From the NCBI GenBank assembly GCA_037179385.1, contig CM074184.1, positions 10,992,001 through 11,056,000 of the forward strand: a stretch of 64,000 nucleotides of DNA. Direction: 5' to 3'. Numbering within the stretch: the first letter of the stretch is position 1; every line of letters starts with the position of its first letter. The translations under genes and the position numbers were made by a program. This document shows positions 34,001 to 49,000 of this stretch, piece after piece. Origin of the DNA: Holothuria scabra. Taxonomy: Eukaryota > Echinodermata > Holothuroidea > Aspidochirotida > Holothuriidae. The notes under the pieces were generated by a model, which was not told where the DNA came from, searched no databases, and was given only the letters and a program-made list of their open reading frames with translations.

Positions 34001-37000
34001 AATCGTTTTGCTTTTTTATTAGGACTTTCCATACCTCTTTAATTGAGTTGAATATTCCTTTTTTGGTAATATTGATGTATGTGGTTGTTTTTCTCATTCA
34101 TGTACAGATTACATGCAGGAAGGCTTTCTACCCCTCCAACATGCCCTGGATAAAGCCATCATGCAACACCATAATGTCTCTATAGATGACATGAAGGTTG
34201 AAATGAGGAGGTACCCATACCCTCCTTACACAGATGACTTGTTCCTCATTGCCATACAGACCCAGTTACCCCTTCTAATCCTGCTTTCTATGGTCTATCC
34301 TGTCCTGAACATAACAAGAAGCCTGGTGTATGAAAAAGAGAAAAGATTGAAGGTATGGAGAATGTATTTAAAAATGAAGTACATGGTAGGGTTTAGGCTT
34401 TAAGGATACAAAGTCGATGTTAAAAGTTATTGGTGGGGATGTTTCCCTGTAAGAAATTCATTGCTTTGGGGATGGAAAGATGTTGAATGCTCATGTTCCC
34501 CTTATCTAGTTTTGTTGATGGAAGGGAAATTTATTTTGGTGCACTTTGTCCATTTTTTTTTTGTCAGGCTCGCCCACCATACATACTAATCTGAGCATTA
34601 CACAGGTTTTTTTTGTTTGTATTACTATACTATTGGGGGCATTGTTACCCCAAGGCTTATGAAATCCCTGAATTAAAGTGCAGTGATACAGTAAGTAGCT
34701 GATACAGGTCTCATTACTTAATTCAAACACAACCTACATTAAAACTTAAATGTCCTATTAAGCAACATCATTCCTCTCACAAGTGACTGCAAAACAGCCC
34801 TAAACAGCACATAAATTTGGGACTGAAGGGAATTGCTTGCAAGGGTAGACTTTTATTTTAGTATACAGAAGTGCTCTTCAATTTTGTAGACTTGTACAAT
34901 GTGAACATTTGTGTTATATTAATAATACCATGTTAACTACTTGAATCAGAAAGAACCAGTAGCAGTAAGTACTCTCTAAAGTTGTGTTGTAGGTGTTTTA
35001 GGGAGAACAGGAAATCATGGCTGTATTGTGGTTGTTAACTTAAATCCTGGCCAGGTACACATTTAAGTAAGCATGGTATATTTATCAACATGCTATATGA
35101 ATGGCAATTCACCAAAATCACCATTGTATACTAGTCAACTTTTCCTTTTGTCATGCACCATATGTACGGTACTACACGAGCACTGGTGGTTAGGGGTCAA
35201 TTTTATCTGCTTTGTTAAGCTGTTCAAAATTGGTGGATCTTGATTGTGAAAGTGTGTTGTTGATCTGAGTCAGTTTCACTAAGGGTTTCATTTACCATGG
35301 TAGATCCAATATCCACCCTCACTCAGATGGGCACATATAAAAACACAGCTTAAGTACAAAGGTAGACGCATGGTTATAACACTTCTAACACCTCAACTGG
35401 TTTCAAAAATATACCTCATTGGCTGCTATTCACACTATTCATTGTTTCTGTCATATTGGAAGTATTGGAAATGAAAACTACAGTCAGCATTTCCTGTGTG
35501 TAATTTTGTTAAGTCAATTTTAATTGTTCTATTGTACTGCCTTTAATTAATACAACTGTGAACCAGCCTAAGGTCATCTATGGTTGGTGAAATCTCAACC
35601 TGCTGTATGTACACAATCCCCAAGCTTGAAAAGACCACAATTTTTTTACTGGGAGTCTTGTTTTTTTGTCAGTGCTCATTATGAAATTGTTCCCTCCATT
35701 TCATGGCCCTCTAGACATTTAGAACCTCACTATTGTATACGGTGTGGTTGAGTAAACAGCACATTGGTCTGATATTGTTTGATATCAGTTACAGTACTGC
35801 AGAATATGAAAAACACAGCACCAATTTACCTTTGAACCATGCTTGAGTTGCTATTGGACTTTTATGAGCTGAAAGTAAAATGTGACTGGCATTGAATGAA
35901 AATGTGTTTCCCCCAAAAAGGGAAGTTTTGTACCATGCTTAACTTGTCAAAATTAGTATGTAAATTGGTACAATAATTAATGAAGTCATTTTGTTGTCAT
36001 TTTAATGTCATCCCAAAATACATTTACCATGTAGAGGTCTGAAAATTCTCTGTGGGTTAGTGCTCTTTGATAGACATCAAAATTTCAAAATTTAAAAGAT
36101 GCAGACTCACTTAGCCTACTGTACATTGCTCAAAATGCACAGTTAAGTTAGTAAGATGAAATTTAACGACACACCAACATGAATGTGTTATAAAGTGTCA
36201 GCCAACTCAATAAAAAGTTTAAAGTTAAAATTTATTTTCCAGTATGTTTCAAGTTCAAATTTGATTTCCCTTCAGTCGCCTCTTATGACAGGCATCATTA
36301 CCAACTCATCTGCTTAGGGATCCAAACTCTGGTTTTGGAATCATAAACTGGGTATCTGTTACCAAATCCAATTAAATTTGATTTCTGTGAACATGGCTGA
36401 TTTATTCTCAGTGACATATGAACCCTTCTTTGTGTAATTAATGGCTTCCTGTTCATAATCTAAACAAAAGGTTAACTCTGCAATCACTGGACATTTGAGT
36501 GACTTATCTGCTGTGTTAATAGGCTGTGTAATCAACTGGAAAAAGCTCTTCACAGGCCAGGTTTTAAGTGCTATTCTAGAAGTGGTAGTGATTCTTACAA
36601 CAAAATAAATGAACAGATAAGGAGGATTTTATTACACCCGACCTCCCCTTTGTGAGGTCTGGTCAGAATGTCCTTATTTTTAAGCAAGTGAAGTCATAAT
36701 ATGAAGTAGTGGGGCATATGCTTCAACCCTCAGCCCACATGGGGCAGAAACAGTGCTGTGATTACACATTATAGCTTTATATGCCGACAGGGACATGGTC
36801 TTGTGCAATAAAATGACACACTCCATGTAAGCCAACCTCAAGCTAATCATAGACATCTAATCCTGTTCACTTCACGCTGTTCAGCCTATTCATCTGTCAG
36901 TTGTTTAATCACCTCACTGTAAGGTAGCCTCACATGAAGTACCTTCCAGATTTTCCACTGGGGTACAAGGTGGTGCTTTACACAGTTATGAGAGGAGCTT

Positions 37001-40000
37001 CCAAATACACACTGATTTGGGAGAATTGAAACTGCCTCGAATGATGAAAATTGCCCTTTAACCAAAATGTGTTTCTGCAATTGAGTGAATCAATGAAAGC
37101 ATGCAATAAGAGGAATTTGAAAATTGAGTCTATAGGTTTCCCTTCCATTCTGTCTTGTTTAAAAAATTCTATTGAAAAAATCCAGTCTTGTTTGAAGTGG
37201 AATCCGTGATGAAGCAGCTTTGTTGCCTGAATTACTGGGATAAAGAGGCTTTTTATTGGATATTTTAAACTTGTCACATGGCCTTTTTTTTTTATAAGAA
37301 CCTGTTTCCCCTTAATATAGTTTTTCCCTCAAAAATTTCTTACCTAGTTTCTAGCTGGCAATAAACACAAATAGGCCTTTTGCATTGCAAATAAGGCATG
37401 ACAGTTCAAGCTTCAGGCTATAAAATATACATTATTGATAGACAAAACTTTTTTGTCTGAATAATATCTGTATGCTCATGTGATTGCGGTATCAGCTGAC
37501 TGATTTACATATAAACAAAACTGCTTGTGACTGTTTTGATGTTCTGAAAGTGTTCATTATCAATGTAATACTTGGGCACCTTTTTGTGTATAATCTGCTT
37601 TACTTACATACAAAAGCAAAAAAACTCTTCCTACTCTTCCTCTCGACCCACTATTGCTTAAATACAATTGAAACTTACTTTTATGTTTTAGGAGAGACTG
37701 AAAAGGTCATTTGCCAATGATCAAATACAGAGATACCAATAAAAGTTGAACAAACTTTGTCTCACTTCCTCTGTGCATGTTTACATTAAAAGCAAGCAAG
37801 TGCTATCATATGATGCAGTGAGCGTTGCCATCCATATGTGTACAAACAGCAGTTTGTAGTGTTGTAGTGTAGGAATAAGAGCTACTGAGATACTGCTACA
37901 ATTGCTTGTGTAATAGTTTATCAAAAGGACTTATAAATGCTGAGTCGAGGTTTCTCTCTTCCTTTGAGAAATGAGCTAAAGCTATTATGAACCATTAACT
38001 ATTGCTCTGTAGCTTCTGTTTCCAGTAGCTTACAAGTCTAATCAGTTCTAGTCAATCCAAACAGCTGTAACTGGCACAGATGCTAGCTGACTGGTATGAA
38101 GATCAAATTACCAGACTACTGACTGATCAATCTGACCAAATTTGAAAAAAAAATCCAAATTTGAAAAAAAAATCCATAGAAAATGTCGGAAAATTCATTG
38201 ATGTATGATATTTGTGTATAAGCCGACATATAAACATTTTTATGTGGTAATTTAATACCAATTGATGAGACATTTGTCAGTTCCAATCCTTCATTAGTAT
38301 TGGAAGCAAATCTTTGTGAAAGGTCCCTGCTCCCCTGGCAATGTTGTAGAGCCAAGTGTCACAAGGGATGGTACTGACTTGCACTGGGTTTTACCAGACA
38401 GTCTGACCAATGAGGTTCAAGGACCTTGGTCGGACAAAATATTAAAGCTGCCATTTAGAAATCCTCTTACTAGGGCCCTATTAACTTGTTTATTTCCAGT
38501 TGTACATGCATCTGTTGGAACTTGAAAAAAATGTCACATGTATAGGGTAGAGTTGAAAATAAGTAACAAAAAAGTTGTTTTAGATAAATTTGTAGTTGGG
38601 TAAAGTAATCAAATTCTCTCTTTTCTTCCAAGTTTAGTTGAATGTAGAAGGTTCTGTATTGAGCAAAGTTGGTTCAGAAATTTGAATATTCACTTCGCAG
38701 ACATATACCCACCGCTTGCTCTATCTTATTTGCTTTGTGCGCTGACCTGTATCGTTCCAGCACTGCATCCCCTATGTCCACCTTCTTGGAATAATGATCA
38801 TCCTTATTTTCCTTCAGTGCAGTTCTGTACTGAATATGATTATTTTGATTAATCAGCCGAAAATTTGAATGAATTTAATACATTCAAAGGCATTTGCAGG
38901 TGGCTTTTTCCAGGATCTCATATGGAAGGAAATAAAATATTTTAGACCATATCTACCAAACCCATTAGCAGCACCCTTCTCCTAGCTCAAGGTATCTAAT
39001 TTTAAAGATAACCCCACTTCTCAAAAAGGTCACAGAATGTTATGTCTCAGTTTCCTTTTGCTTTTCTAGATAATTGAATTTTCCATTTGTCCTTGAAATT
39101 TGATAGTGTTGGAACGTTTGAATATCTTTTCCTGTAGATCTATTATAACCCCTTACCATATGTAGGGTCTAGCAAATAATGTTGCAAAATATTCCTTGCA
39201 GTGGCATCAAAATCATAAATTAAGCGAAAGTAATTTGACAGTCAGTGTGCCACAATGACATCACAAATTTCCCATACTGCACTTATCTTGTAAAAAATAA
39301 ATATTTCTTTGAAAAAAGGTTTTTTCCTCATGCTTAATAAAATTGAGATTCAGCTCTAACCTCTTGAAAGAGAAACTGGAACAAGGGCAGTGGTCAGCTC
39401 AGCTTAATCCAGTTACTTAGGAACTGAACTGTTAAACCACCTCTAAGTAGCTAACCAATTTGAAGGTGAAAATTTTTCTGCATGTTTTGAAGTAAATGAA
39501 TTTTGTCGCTGGCAAATTCAAAGTGTAAATTTATAGGTTGGCAATGGGTGTAAAGTGGCTTGGAAGAGCCCATCCAGTTAGATTTTGCCAGTGGGGACAT
39601 ATTACGAACACAGTGTCAGAATTAATTTGGCAGTTAAAGAAAAATCTCAATCACAATAACATCATTTCACATGATATCAAAAAAGAAAGAAAAATCTGAA
39701 ATAGTCAGAAATATTCAAGTAGCTTCAAGTAAGATGTTGATAAATAACATTCTCTTACTTTGTTCAAGTTGCGTTACAGAGAAATGAGAAGCAGAATACA
39801 AATGAAGGAAAGTGAAAAAGGAAGAAACAACATTCTTAAGAAAAGCCCACAACTTATCACCCAAGTTTACCATTAGGATTTTTTATTAACTCTGACTGAT
39901 TATTGTTTTTTTCTCATTTATGCAATAGGAATCAATGAAGATGATGGGTCTGCACAACTGGCTCCATTGGCTGGCCTGGTTTATCCGATACTGGGTTCAG

Positions 40001-43000
40001 CTGACACTCTCAGTCATAATGATGACCTTTCTCTTTTGCATTGATGTTGGAGAAAATGGAGCAGTTCTTAGACACAGTAACCCCATCCTTATCTTCATCT
40101 TTTTAGAACTTTATGCCGTAGCCTCCATGTCTTTAGCATTTCTGTTGTCAACATTCTTTAAGAAAGGTAAGTTGCTTTTATCACTTCTGATCGAAAAAGA
40201 GTTAATCTTTTGTTTATAATCTTTGAAAAATACAACTTGTCTTAAACATTTGAAAACTGTGACCTGGTATTTATAATTTTTAGAGAAATTTTCTAACCTT
40301 TGTTTACTAGTCTTTTTATAAAATGTAACCTTTGAGAAAAAATTATGTTTGTTCAGAACCTGTGGGAGACTTAAATGTCTCAACCATTTTAGTATAAAGG
40401 AAAACATAAATGCACAAGCATAGAATCATAGCTTTGTGTTAGTCCAGACCAAGTATTGGTTTGAAAAGTTTCTTGATCTTGGTCTAAGTCCTTGTAGGTT
40501 TGATCTTGGTTTTAATTGTAATAAAAAAAAAATTGTCTTTTAATTGGTTTGTATGTTGAGATGCTGCAATAAATTGTTAGCTTAGGCTGTGTCAGTTACA
40601 TTATTCTATGCATCATTTTTATAACCATTACAGGTCTATTTCTTTAATAATTTATCGTTTTGCAGCTAATTCATCAACTGCTGGTTCCGGAGTGATATGG
40701 TTCCTTTCATATTCCCCCTTCTTTTTCATCTTCCCGAGATATGCCAACCTCTCACGGGGTGCTAAGTTGATCACGTGCCTTTTATCAAATGATGCCATGG
40801 CATTTGGCACTTACCTCATCAGCATGTATGAAGGGACAGGTATGTATACCTTGCAGAGACAGAAAAGATTTCATTTTCATTCCAGGCTTCACAGACATTA
40901 ACTGATAGACTTGTGAGAACTGATGGTCAATTATGCAGTCTAGTAACTATAACCACTCCTTGGTGAACAATAAGTGTTGAGAGAAAAATGGTGTGTTTTG
41001 TGAGTCTCAGAAACTTTGTTCTACTCTTTTAAATATAGGAAAGGAATGTGGGATTATTTTGTTATATTTTAAGAACAGACTTCTGCCCAACATTCATAGC
41101 AGTTGACAAATATGTCTTTAGAAGTACATATTCTAACACCTACAAAATGTGACACACAATCAGCCAGTGGAAGTTGTGTATACATGATCCAAACTTAATA
41201 CCTTCTCTTGACTGTTGATTGGTTTTGATAGATACTGTAGCTTTTCATTTCCACAACACAGCTTCAACTGTGATGTTGTTCTGTGACCAAAGAACCTTTA
41301 CACAATAACTCAATGGGATTTCTTAATTTCATGCCCTCCAAGAGGGAAGTTTACAGATGTTGGTACCACAAGTGCAGCCATTATAGGTTCAAGATTAATA
41401 AGTCTACCGAGCAGGCAGTCCTGTGCCAAGTTTGGAGATGTACAGTTGAAAGCATGTGTAGGTGTGTGTTAAGACAGAAATGTACCATTTTGTAAATGCA
41501 GGATTCTGTTTTGTGATCCCTGCTGCATGCATTTTTGTTTTGCAAAAGTTAAATATTTCATTGTGATTAACACTGTACACTTCTACCATATGACATTTTG
41601 AATTTTCCACTGCACAGTGCCTGTGATGCACATGATAAATTGACTCAGTGTTGAAAATGTGTATTGAACACTTGCACACTCACATTCTGCAGCATGTGGC
41701 CACAAACCTTGCTTCCATCATACATAACATTTTCATGAGGCTTACTCCTGGCCATGCAATCAGCATGCAAGCAGGGTTACCTCTAATCGCTCATAATGTG
41801 ACACTCTCTCAGTGTGGTACGATATTTAAAGTATTTTTCTCCCCTTTCATGTTTTCCATGTTGAACCCTATTGTCTGTGATTTATTTCTGTTTTTCTGTA
41901 AAATGGTAAATTCCTTAGGTCTGTTGGGGGGGGGATTAAAATTCATGTAGAAACTTTAGGTAAGTAAAATGATTATATGTACATGGGGTGTGAAGGATTT
42001 TACTCCCGCATCAAGTTTTTCCTTTTGTGGATGGTTCACTCATTTTGAGACAACAGAACGCTGCTGAGTGAGTGGTACTGTTTCTTTTCATTTTATCTGT
42101 CTGAATATCAGCTATTATGGCAGGTACATCCAGTAGCTCTCAGAGCTTTTGTTATATTCGTGCTCATTATTTTTGATTTGAATAGTGATGGGATGTAATA
42201 TAACTTTCTCCTTGAGGACGACAGTTCTATGTTTAACACATACCCTCTGAATTAGGTGTTTTAGGTGCAGGGACCCTTGAAACAATCATTTCCAAGTGCA
42301 CCTTAGAGTCACCCAAAGCTAAACAAAGATAAAGAAGTAATTGCTCTGCTAGCTAGAGCAAACAGTTCTCCAGCTTGCTGATGGAAGAAAACGTGGGATA
42401 GCAGAGGAGTGAGAGGACTCTTGTTTAGACTGTGGTTTTTGGATACATACATGGTTCAATTTGTCTTCAGAGGACTTGTCTGCTAAATACAGTGCCATCT
42501 AAGATCCTGTTGACTGCAGCCGTCAAGGGTCAAAATATTGTAATAATCTATTCAAAATAAATTTTACTTTATTAAAGGTGGATTTTTCCTTTTTTTCCCT
42601 TTATTTTGAAGTAGTACAAACATCAAAACTATTTCAATGCCTTGTTTTATTTTCATTTCGTAGGTGCTGGTGTCAGTTTTGACAATTTTGCATCTCCTGT
42701 GTCTCATGATGATAATCTTAGCATGTTGGACATTTACATCATGCTTATTCTTGATGCTTTTATTTATCTCATGCTGACCATCTATATAGAAGCGGTTTTC
42801 CCTGGAGAGTATGGCATTCCAAGGCCCTGGTACTTTCCATTTACAGTAAGGAAGTTTTCATTACACTGAATATAATTAAAGTAGCTCATTGAGTTGCTTC
42901 ATGAAATTCAACAAAAATTTTTCCAAACCTGTTAAGTTTTCTTCACATGCCAATGACAAATGGTCAAAGTTAGACAATCCCCATATTCTACATACAAATA

Positions 43001-46000
43001 AATGTTTTATGAGTGAGTAATTCACAGTTCAATTAGGTTTTCAAAAATTTGTGACCAGACCTTTTTGATTCCTTGCTTGTATTCAAACAGAGGACCTGAA
43101 CAATGGATTTTAGGTCCTCTGGTGGAAATTCAATAGATTTCTGGAGTCCTCTCCTGTCTGAACAATGGACAGTCTATTGTTAAGGTTAGGGTTAAGGAAG
43201 CAGGAACAAAGGAAAACACAATAAGGCCCTCAGGTTGTATGAAAGAAGGTCTTTGTGTGCATGTGTGTGTATGTGATGCTTTTGCTTGTAAACACAATAT
43301 CTCAACAAGGGTAAGTGGGACTTATCACATTTGGTGTGTGGGTTGGCTCTATTGAGTAGATGATTTAGAGGTTACTAGCTATGATAAACATATTACTGTT
43401 TTTGTAGCGTCTTGTTTAAAACTCCATTTCACCATGCATCTTGTTTTTATATGCATCTCTGTAAATGTGTTTATAAATGAAATACACTGAACTGGACTGA
43501 ATATTGAGTAATTTATCCGTATTGTTTTTGGTGGAGGTCAAAGGTCATTTGGGGTCATGAGAGGTCAAAATGTGTAAATACCTTGTAAACTAGCTATCTC
43601 AAGAGTGATACATGTGACTATGCTCATATTTGTGTGTGTGGGTTGGTGGAATTAGGTAGATGATCCCTACTGATTTTTGTGAAGGTTAAAGGTCATTTAG
43701 GGTCAGGAGAGTTTAAATGGTACGTTTCTTAGAAATTGCTTTTAAACATGGTAGCTCAAGAGGGGTAAGTGTGACTAATCACAAAACAAATTTAGTGTGT
43801 GGGTTGGCTGTATTGGTAGATGATCCCTATTGTTTTTGGTGGAGGCCAAAGGTTATTTGGGGTCACGAGAGGTTAAAAGGTCAACACCTGATAAACTTTG
43901 TTATGGCAGAACAGCCCTAGGCCTGAATGGCAATGGAGACCATCGAAAAATTGAGATAGTTTTGGGGCTGCTGCATAAGCCTTGAACTGATTTTGACAGC
44001 ATGTGGACTTTTCAGAGCACCATGGTCTCAGCATGCTGTAATTGTCACAGTGCATTTCTTCTAAATCTGTTTCTAAAAATGTGAAATATAAATATTGTTA
44101 ACTATTTGAATTGATGTTTATGATACCCGCCTTTTGTTGCTTATTGTTTCTAGTGTAAATACACATCTCAGATGGAGAAGAAAGCAATACTCTATGGTTT
44201 TGTAATGATTCAGAGAAAAAGTGAAATGAACAATAAAATATGTAAATGTCCTCCTTTCATTAGTTTTGATGAAATTAGTATGTAGCTAGTACATAAAAAT
44301 ATTTTTTGGACATATCCGTTTACATTATAACAGAATATGAATGTAAGTTGTGTTGTTAATTGCTTTGTAATCAGAAGTCATATTGGTGTGGTCAGAAAAT
44401 GGTTAATGAGGTAGATGACTTTTCAGAGGTAACACCATTGTTGTCACCAACTGCGAGTGCAAATCTTGAATTCATGGAAGATGACCCTGTTGGGATCAGA
44501 CCTGGTATTCAAATAAAGCATTTGAGAAAGGTGAGTAAAAAGAGTTGGTAGTTGTATGATGCATATTTTATATCATATATATCATTTTATGATTACAATG
44601 GGAAGACTAAGTTATGGTGATATTGCAACAAATGGGAGCAATTTTAAAATCATAAATTATGGAAAATTCACATGGATTGATCGACTAAAGCTTTCATTTT
44701 GGAACTGATTGTGACAGATTTAAGAAGATGAAACAGAGTTCATAATTTCAGGAATTACCCGTATTCCAAGTCATATTTTAGATAAGACAGTCAAGGGATT
44801 TTTGATTTCTTGCCAAAGGCAGGCAAGGGATCTATGTGATAGTGATTTTGTGTAGATGTTTGTGTGTGTGAGTACATACTCATAAATTTAATTATCATTG
44901 AAATTATTATCTCACGTAATGAATTAATTGTCCAATGTACCTTGAAAAGTTGTTCATAGCTATGGGCGTGCTGAAATTTGTGATGTTTAAACATTGTTTG
45001 CTTCTTCATTTGGTGTTTTTCTAGGTTTACAAAGAAGACAAAGTAGCTGTGAAGAACATGTCAATCAACATGTACGAAGGTCAAATCACTGCCCTCCTAG
45101 GTCACAATGGAGCTGGTAAAACAACTACACTCTCCATCTTGACAGGGCTATTCCCACCAACCAGTGGAACTGCTATCATTAACGGACATGATATCAGAAC
45201 AGATATAGACGGGGTACACACTCAGCTGGGTTTGTGCCCTCAACATGATGTTCTCTATGATAACCTTACTGTCCATGAACATTTGTACTTCTTTGCCAAG
45301 GCAAGTCACATTTAGTAGTGAGGAATTTCTGTATCTCAGGGACTTGAGTCTATATCCAGTTTTCTGTAATCTTAGAAAATCGTATGTTGGTGGGTAAATT
45401 TTGTTAATAATGAGAGGAGCTGCATGAGCGTACTGACAAATGATATCATTTGCATAGATATCAACTCTTAACTTCTTTAACCAATGGAATTATCTTTTGT
45501 ATTCCAAGTTTTGTAGGCAGTGCACTTTATAGAATGATCTGCATGTGAAATTCTAACTGTGAACTTACATTGTAGGAATAGAAATTTAGTATCTACAGTC
45601 ATAGTATGTTTGCATGCAAGCTCTCTTTCATCTGCCTTTGTTATGGACCCTGAAACCTTTAAAGGGTTAAAGGCAGCCATTTCTCACCCCAAACTACAAT
45701 TTTTGTTGTAATCTGCAGAAATTTTCAATTGGCACAGTTCCTTGATGACAGCAAATAAAAAAAGTAGAGTACTGCAGCTCATATTACTGAGTGTTCTGAA
45801 TTCACATCGCTGATATATACTTACCCCTTTGCTACATCTAAATTGCATATTACCCGCGCATGGCACGCTGCTCAGACAAGTTCTAGCACTGCGCCCCCAA
45901 TTCGCCCGAACGACTAGTCTACTGTCCTCATTACCCTGGCTAGTCTTTACTACTTCGGAGGTTATCATGAGGCCAGATTTTCTCAGCTTTTCAGCATCTT

Positions 46001-49000
46001 TCTGTCCAGGAACTTAGCTAAGTGTCATTATTTCCTTTACTTACTGTTCCGTAACCTCAAAGACCCTTTCCTGTTTCCCTTCGAGGTCTCGTGGCAGGTT
46101 TTTCGGGATTAGTTTTTTGCCTTAGGCTTCCCGTTTGGGTTCGGAGCCTAGGCCGCCTTACCTAACGTTTATTACTACGTGGTTTTTGGGTAGCCTTGTG
46201 CTTAGCATGCGCTACTTATTCAAGCCTTCATTCTTTCATTCCTAAGCTATTGTTCGTATTGTTGGCTTGTTCCCGCTAGGTCTGGTGACCTTTGGGCATT
46301 TATTGATTTTCTTTGTATCTTGAGCTAGGCTTGTAGTTTGCCTAGTCGGTTATATGCAATTTAAATGAATACACCCACCAGGAAGGTGGGGGGATTACAC
46401 ATTGGATCTTGTATACACATTCTTATGCAATAAACTGACACAATGTGTCTGAATGGAGATGGACTTCTAGACAGTTGTGGGAGGGGCCAATTATGTAGGT
46501 TAGAAGCATTGGAAGTGTCTAATATTTGGCCTTAAAATTAATGAACTTATATAAAGATGATATTTCTCAGCAGACTTCCTGATACCATCTTGATTTTGAC
46601 TGATTCCCTTGAGCCACCTGGTCATCAAGTGCTCTCCATAATTACCTTGGTTACAGTAGAGGGAAAACAAGGAATGTCTGGAAGGTTGGGAAAGGCATCT
46701 TCTTACCAAGTATGGAAACTCATTGCATGAAATTAATCTCTGGACTTCACTATGTGCACAATATCTCTTCTCATCAATTTGCTCCCAATTCATTGTTGGT
46801 TTGGGAAAGTGACATTTCATTTCAGGGCTCCATTTCTGATATTAGTAGTGTGCAATAAATAGATCTTGAACAAAGATTGATTGTATCTAACTTGATGTTT
46901 GTGTTTCCAGCTTAAAGGGTGTCCCAAGTCTAGAGTACAGCAGGAAATAGACTACTATATCCAGGCCCTCCGACTTGAAGATAAACGACACATACTAATC
47001 AAAGCTCTGTCTGGTGGCATGAAGAGGAAACTATCTGTTGGGATTGCTCTAATAGCTGATTCAAAGGTAACAAACACAATTTTATAGAGTTGTGCATCAA
47101 AATGCTCAGGAATAACAACTTGGATCAAAATTTAGAGGGTGCAGCAGAGTCTGACTACAAAATGGTTAAAAAAATTGTGCCTGACTGTGTTAGACTTCAT
47201 GGTTTACACTTATGTTAAGTGCCAACTAATTTGCTACACTTAATATGGGGAGGTGTGTACTTTCATTTGTACATTAGACTTCCAAGGTTTGCAAAGATTG
47301 AAAACAGTAAATTGTATCAAACCAGCTATGTGATAGGTGGTTCGAAATAGAATTTCGGACAGATTCGAGTTCTAGCATACCCCTTAGCACTGAAGAAAGA
47401 ACAGCATCAGAAAGTGGTGTGAGAACAAGTTAAGTATAGTATAATGCACCCTCATCTGTTAATCCTATCGCTGGATGTATTCAGGCTGTGCCCTGGTTTA
47501 TCTCTTGCATTAACCCTACCATTGTGCTTTACCCTGTGCTGATACATGGTCTGTTATCATAAAGAACAATTGTTTTACAATTGGTGGCAACCAGCTTCAC
47601 AAATTAGTTCAAATTTGGTTTCTTTTTGAAAGTCATTTCAGATGGGAAAACCATAGATTTCTCTTGGATGGAAAAGATACCTTACTGTTTTTTTCTAGCT
47701 GGGAATCAAACCCCCTAAATTTCCAGTTGCTAAGCTTCATATATATTCCACCAACATTATCACTTGGTCACATAACTGGTTTGCCTTAGATATATGAAAT
47801 ACTAACATCTGTCCTTGCTGTAACTTTTTAGCCACTTCCAAGTTCATAGTAACTGGATTCAGAACTCATTCAGTCGATAGGAATTCTTAGTGAGGTCTTG
47901 GAGGTTAATCTTCCCATGAAGAAAGTGACCTCAGATGTTAAGAAAGAAAGCTTGTTGCATTTAAATTAAAACTTAATGTTCAGTGGCTCATAAGCTTGAC
48001 AATTTTGACCAAATGTAGCTTCGTTGGGAAGGCAAGATTGATGGGAAAAATGTGTATCCCTGTTAATTAAACATGTTACTTTTATCAGCCATGGACTGAA
48101 TCCTCAATCCTCATGGGTACTATCTAGGTCCTTGCCATTAAATACTCAGTGCACTGCTTTTGTCCACTCAGCCGTAGAGTGCTTTCACTGACGTCACAAG
48201 CCGTGCCCCTTTTGACCGGCAAAAACTAGTGTTGTAGTATGCTAGCTAGTGTAACTAGCTGAGGAGTACATGACGACCGACACGTGGTGTACTACACATG
48301 TCTGTCGATATTTTGCCTCGCAGTACCTGTGACTAACCAATTATGATGTCACATGAAATCATCCTATTGCAGATCTGATGTATACATCAGTTTCTACCTT
48401 CCTTTTGTTTCTTTACTGAACATTTGCGTATTTGTATTTTCAGATTATAATGTTAGATGAACCAACCTCAGGGATGGATCCATCGGCACGCAGATTTACA
48501 TGGGATATTTTGCAACAGCATCGGAAGGGGAGGACAATTCTCTTAACAACTCACTTCATGGATGAAGCAGACCTTCTTGGGGACCGTATTGCAATCATGG
48601 CAGATGGTGATCTCCAGTGTGTTGGCTCATCTCTCTTTCTGAAGAAAAAATATGGTGAGAGAATTTTGAGGAAAGGAAAATTTTGTTTTCAGGCACATCT
48701 AAGGGGGAAGGGGTATCAGATGCATTTTTCTTTTCCAAAGATTTTATAGCCCTCCAGAATTGTGCAAAATTTTCATAGGCATTAAGTGGTAAAGACATAG
48801 ATATGCTCAGTAAAGATAGTTTAGATTGCACATGTTATACCAACCTTAACAAAGCTTTTTGCGAATAACTCCTCACAATTATGTCTATGTAAGAGGAGGG
48901 TATTCTATGTTTGGATTAACTGTCAATTAACTGTTTGGATGAAGCAGGCCCTCTCAAGGACAGCATTACAATCATAGCTAAAGATGTTTTCTAATGCATG

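Larger units (their letters stand above)
30439..34107 (+). other. intron 2
   Basis: Holds two related repeat pieces (30605-30730 and 32935-33080), a 79-bp tandem duplication (31510-31667) and a SINE-like fragment (33240-33292). The 150-residue frame at 32489-32941 overlaps these repeats and is not credible coding. Confidence 0.6.
42846..44374 (+). other. intron 6
   Basis: Contains the dispersed repeat 42883-43070 and the DR1-bearing minisatellite 43290-43900. Confidence 0.65.

Noticed and set aside
45025..45315. exon 8 reading on to the stop at 45313 as a shortened protein end
   Set aside because: The family requires continuation into exon 9 (LKGCP) and an excellent GC donor AAG|GCAAGT is present; a premature end would lose NBD1.
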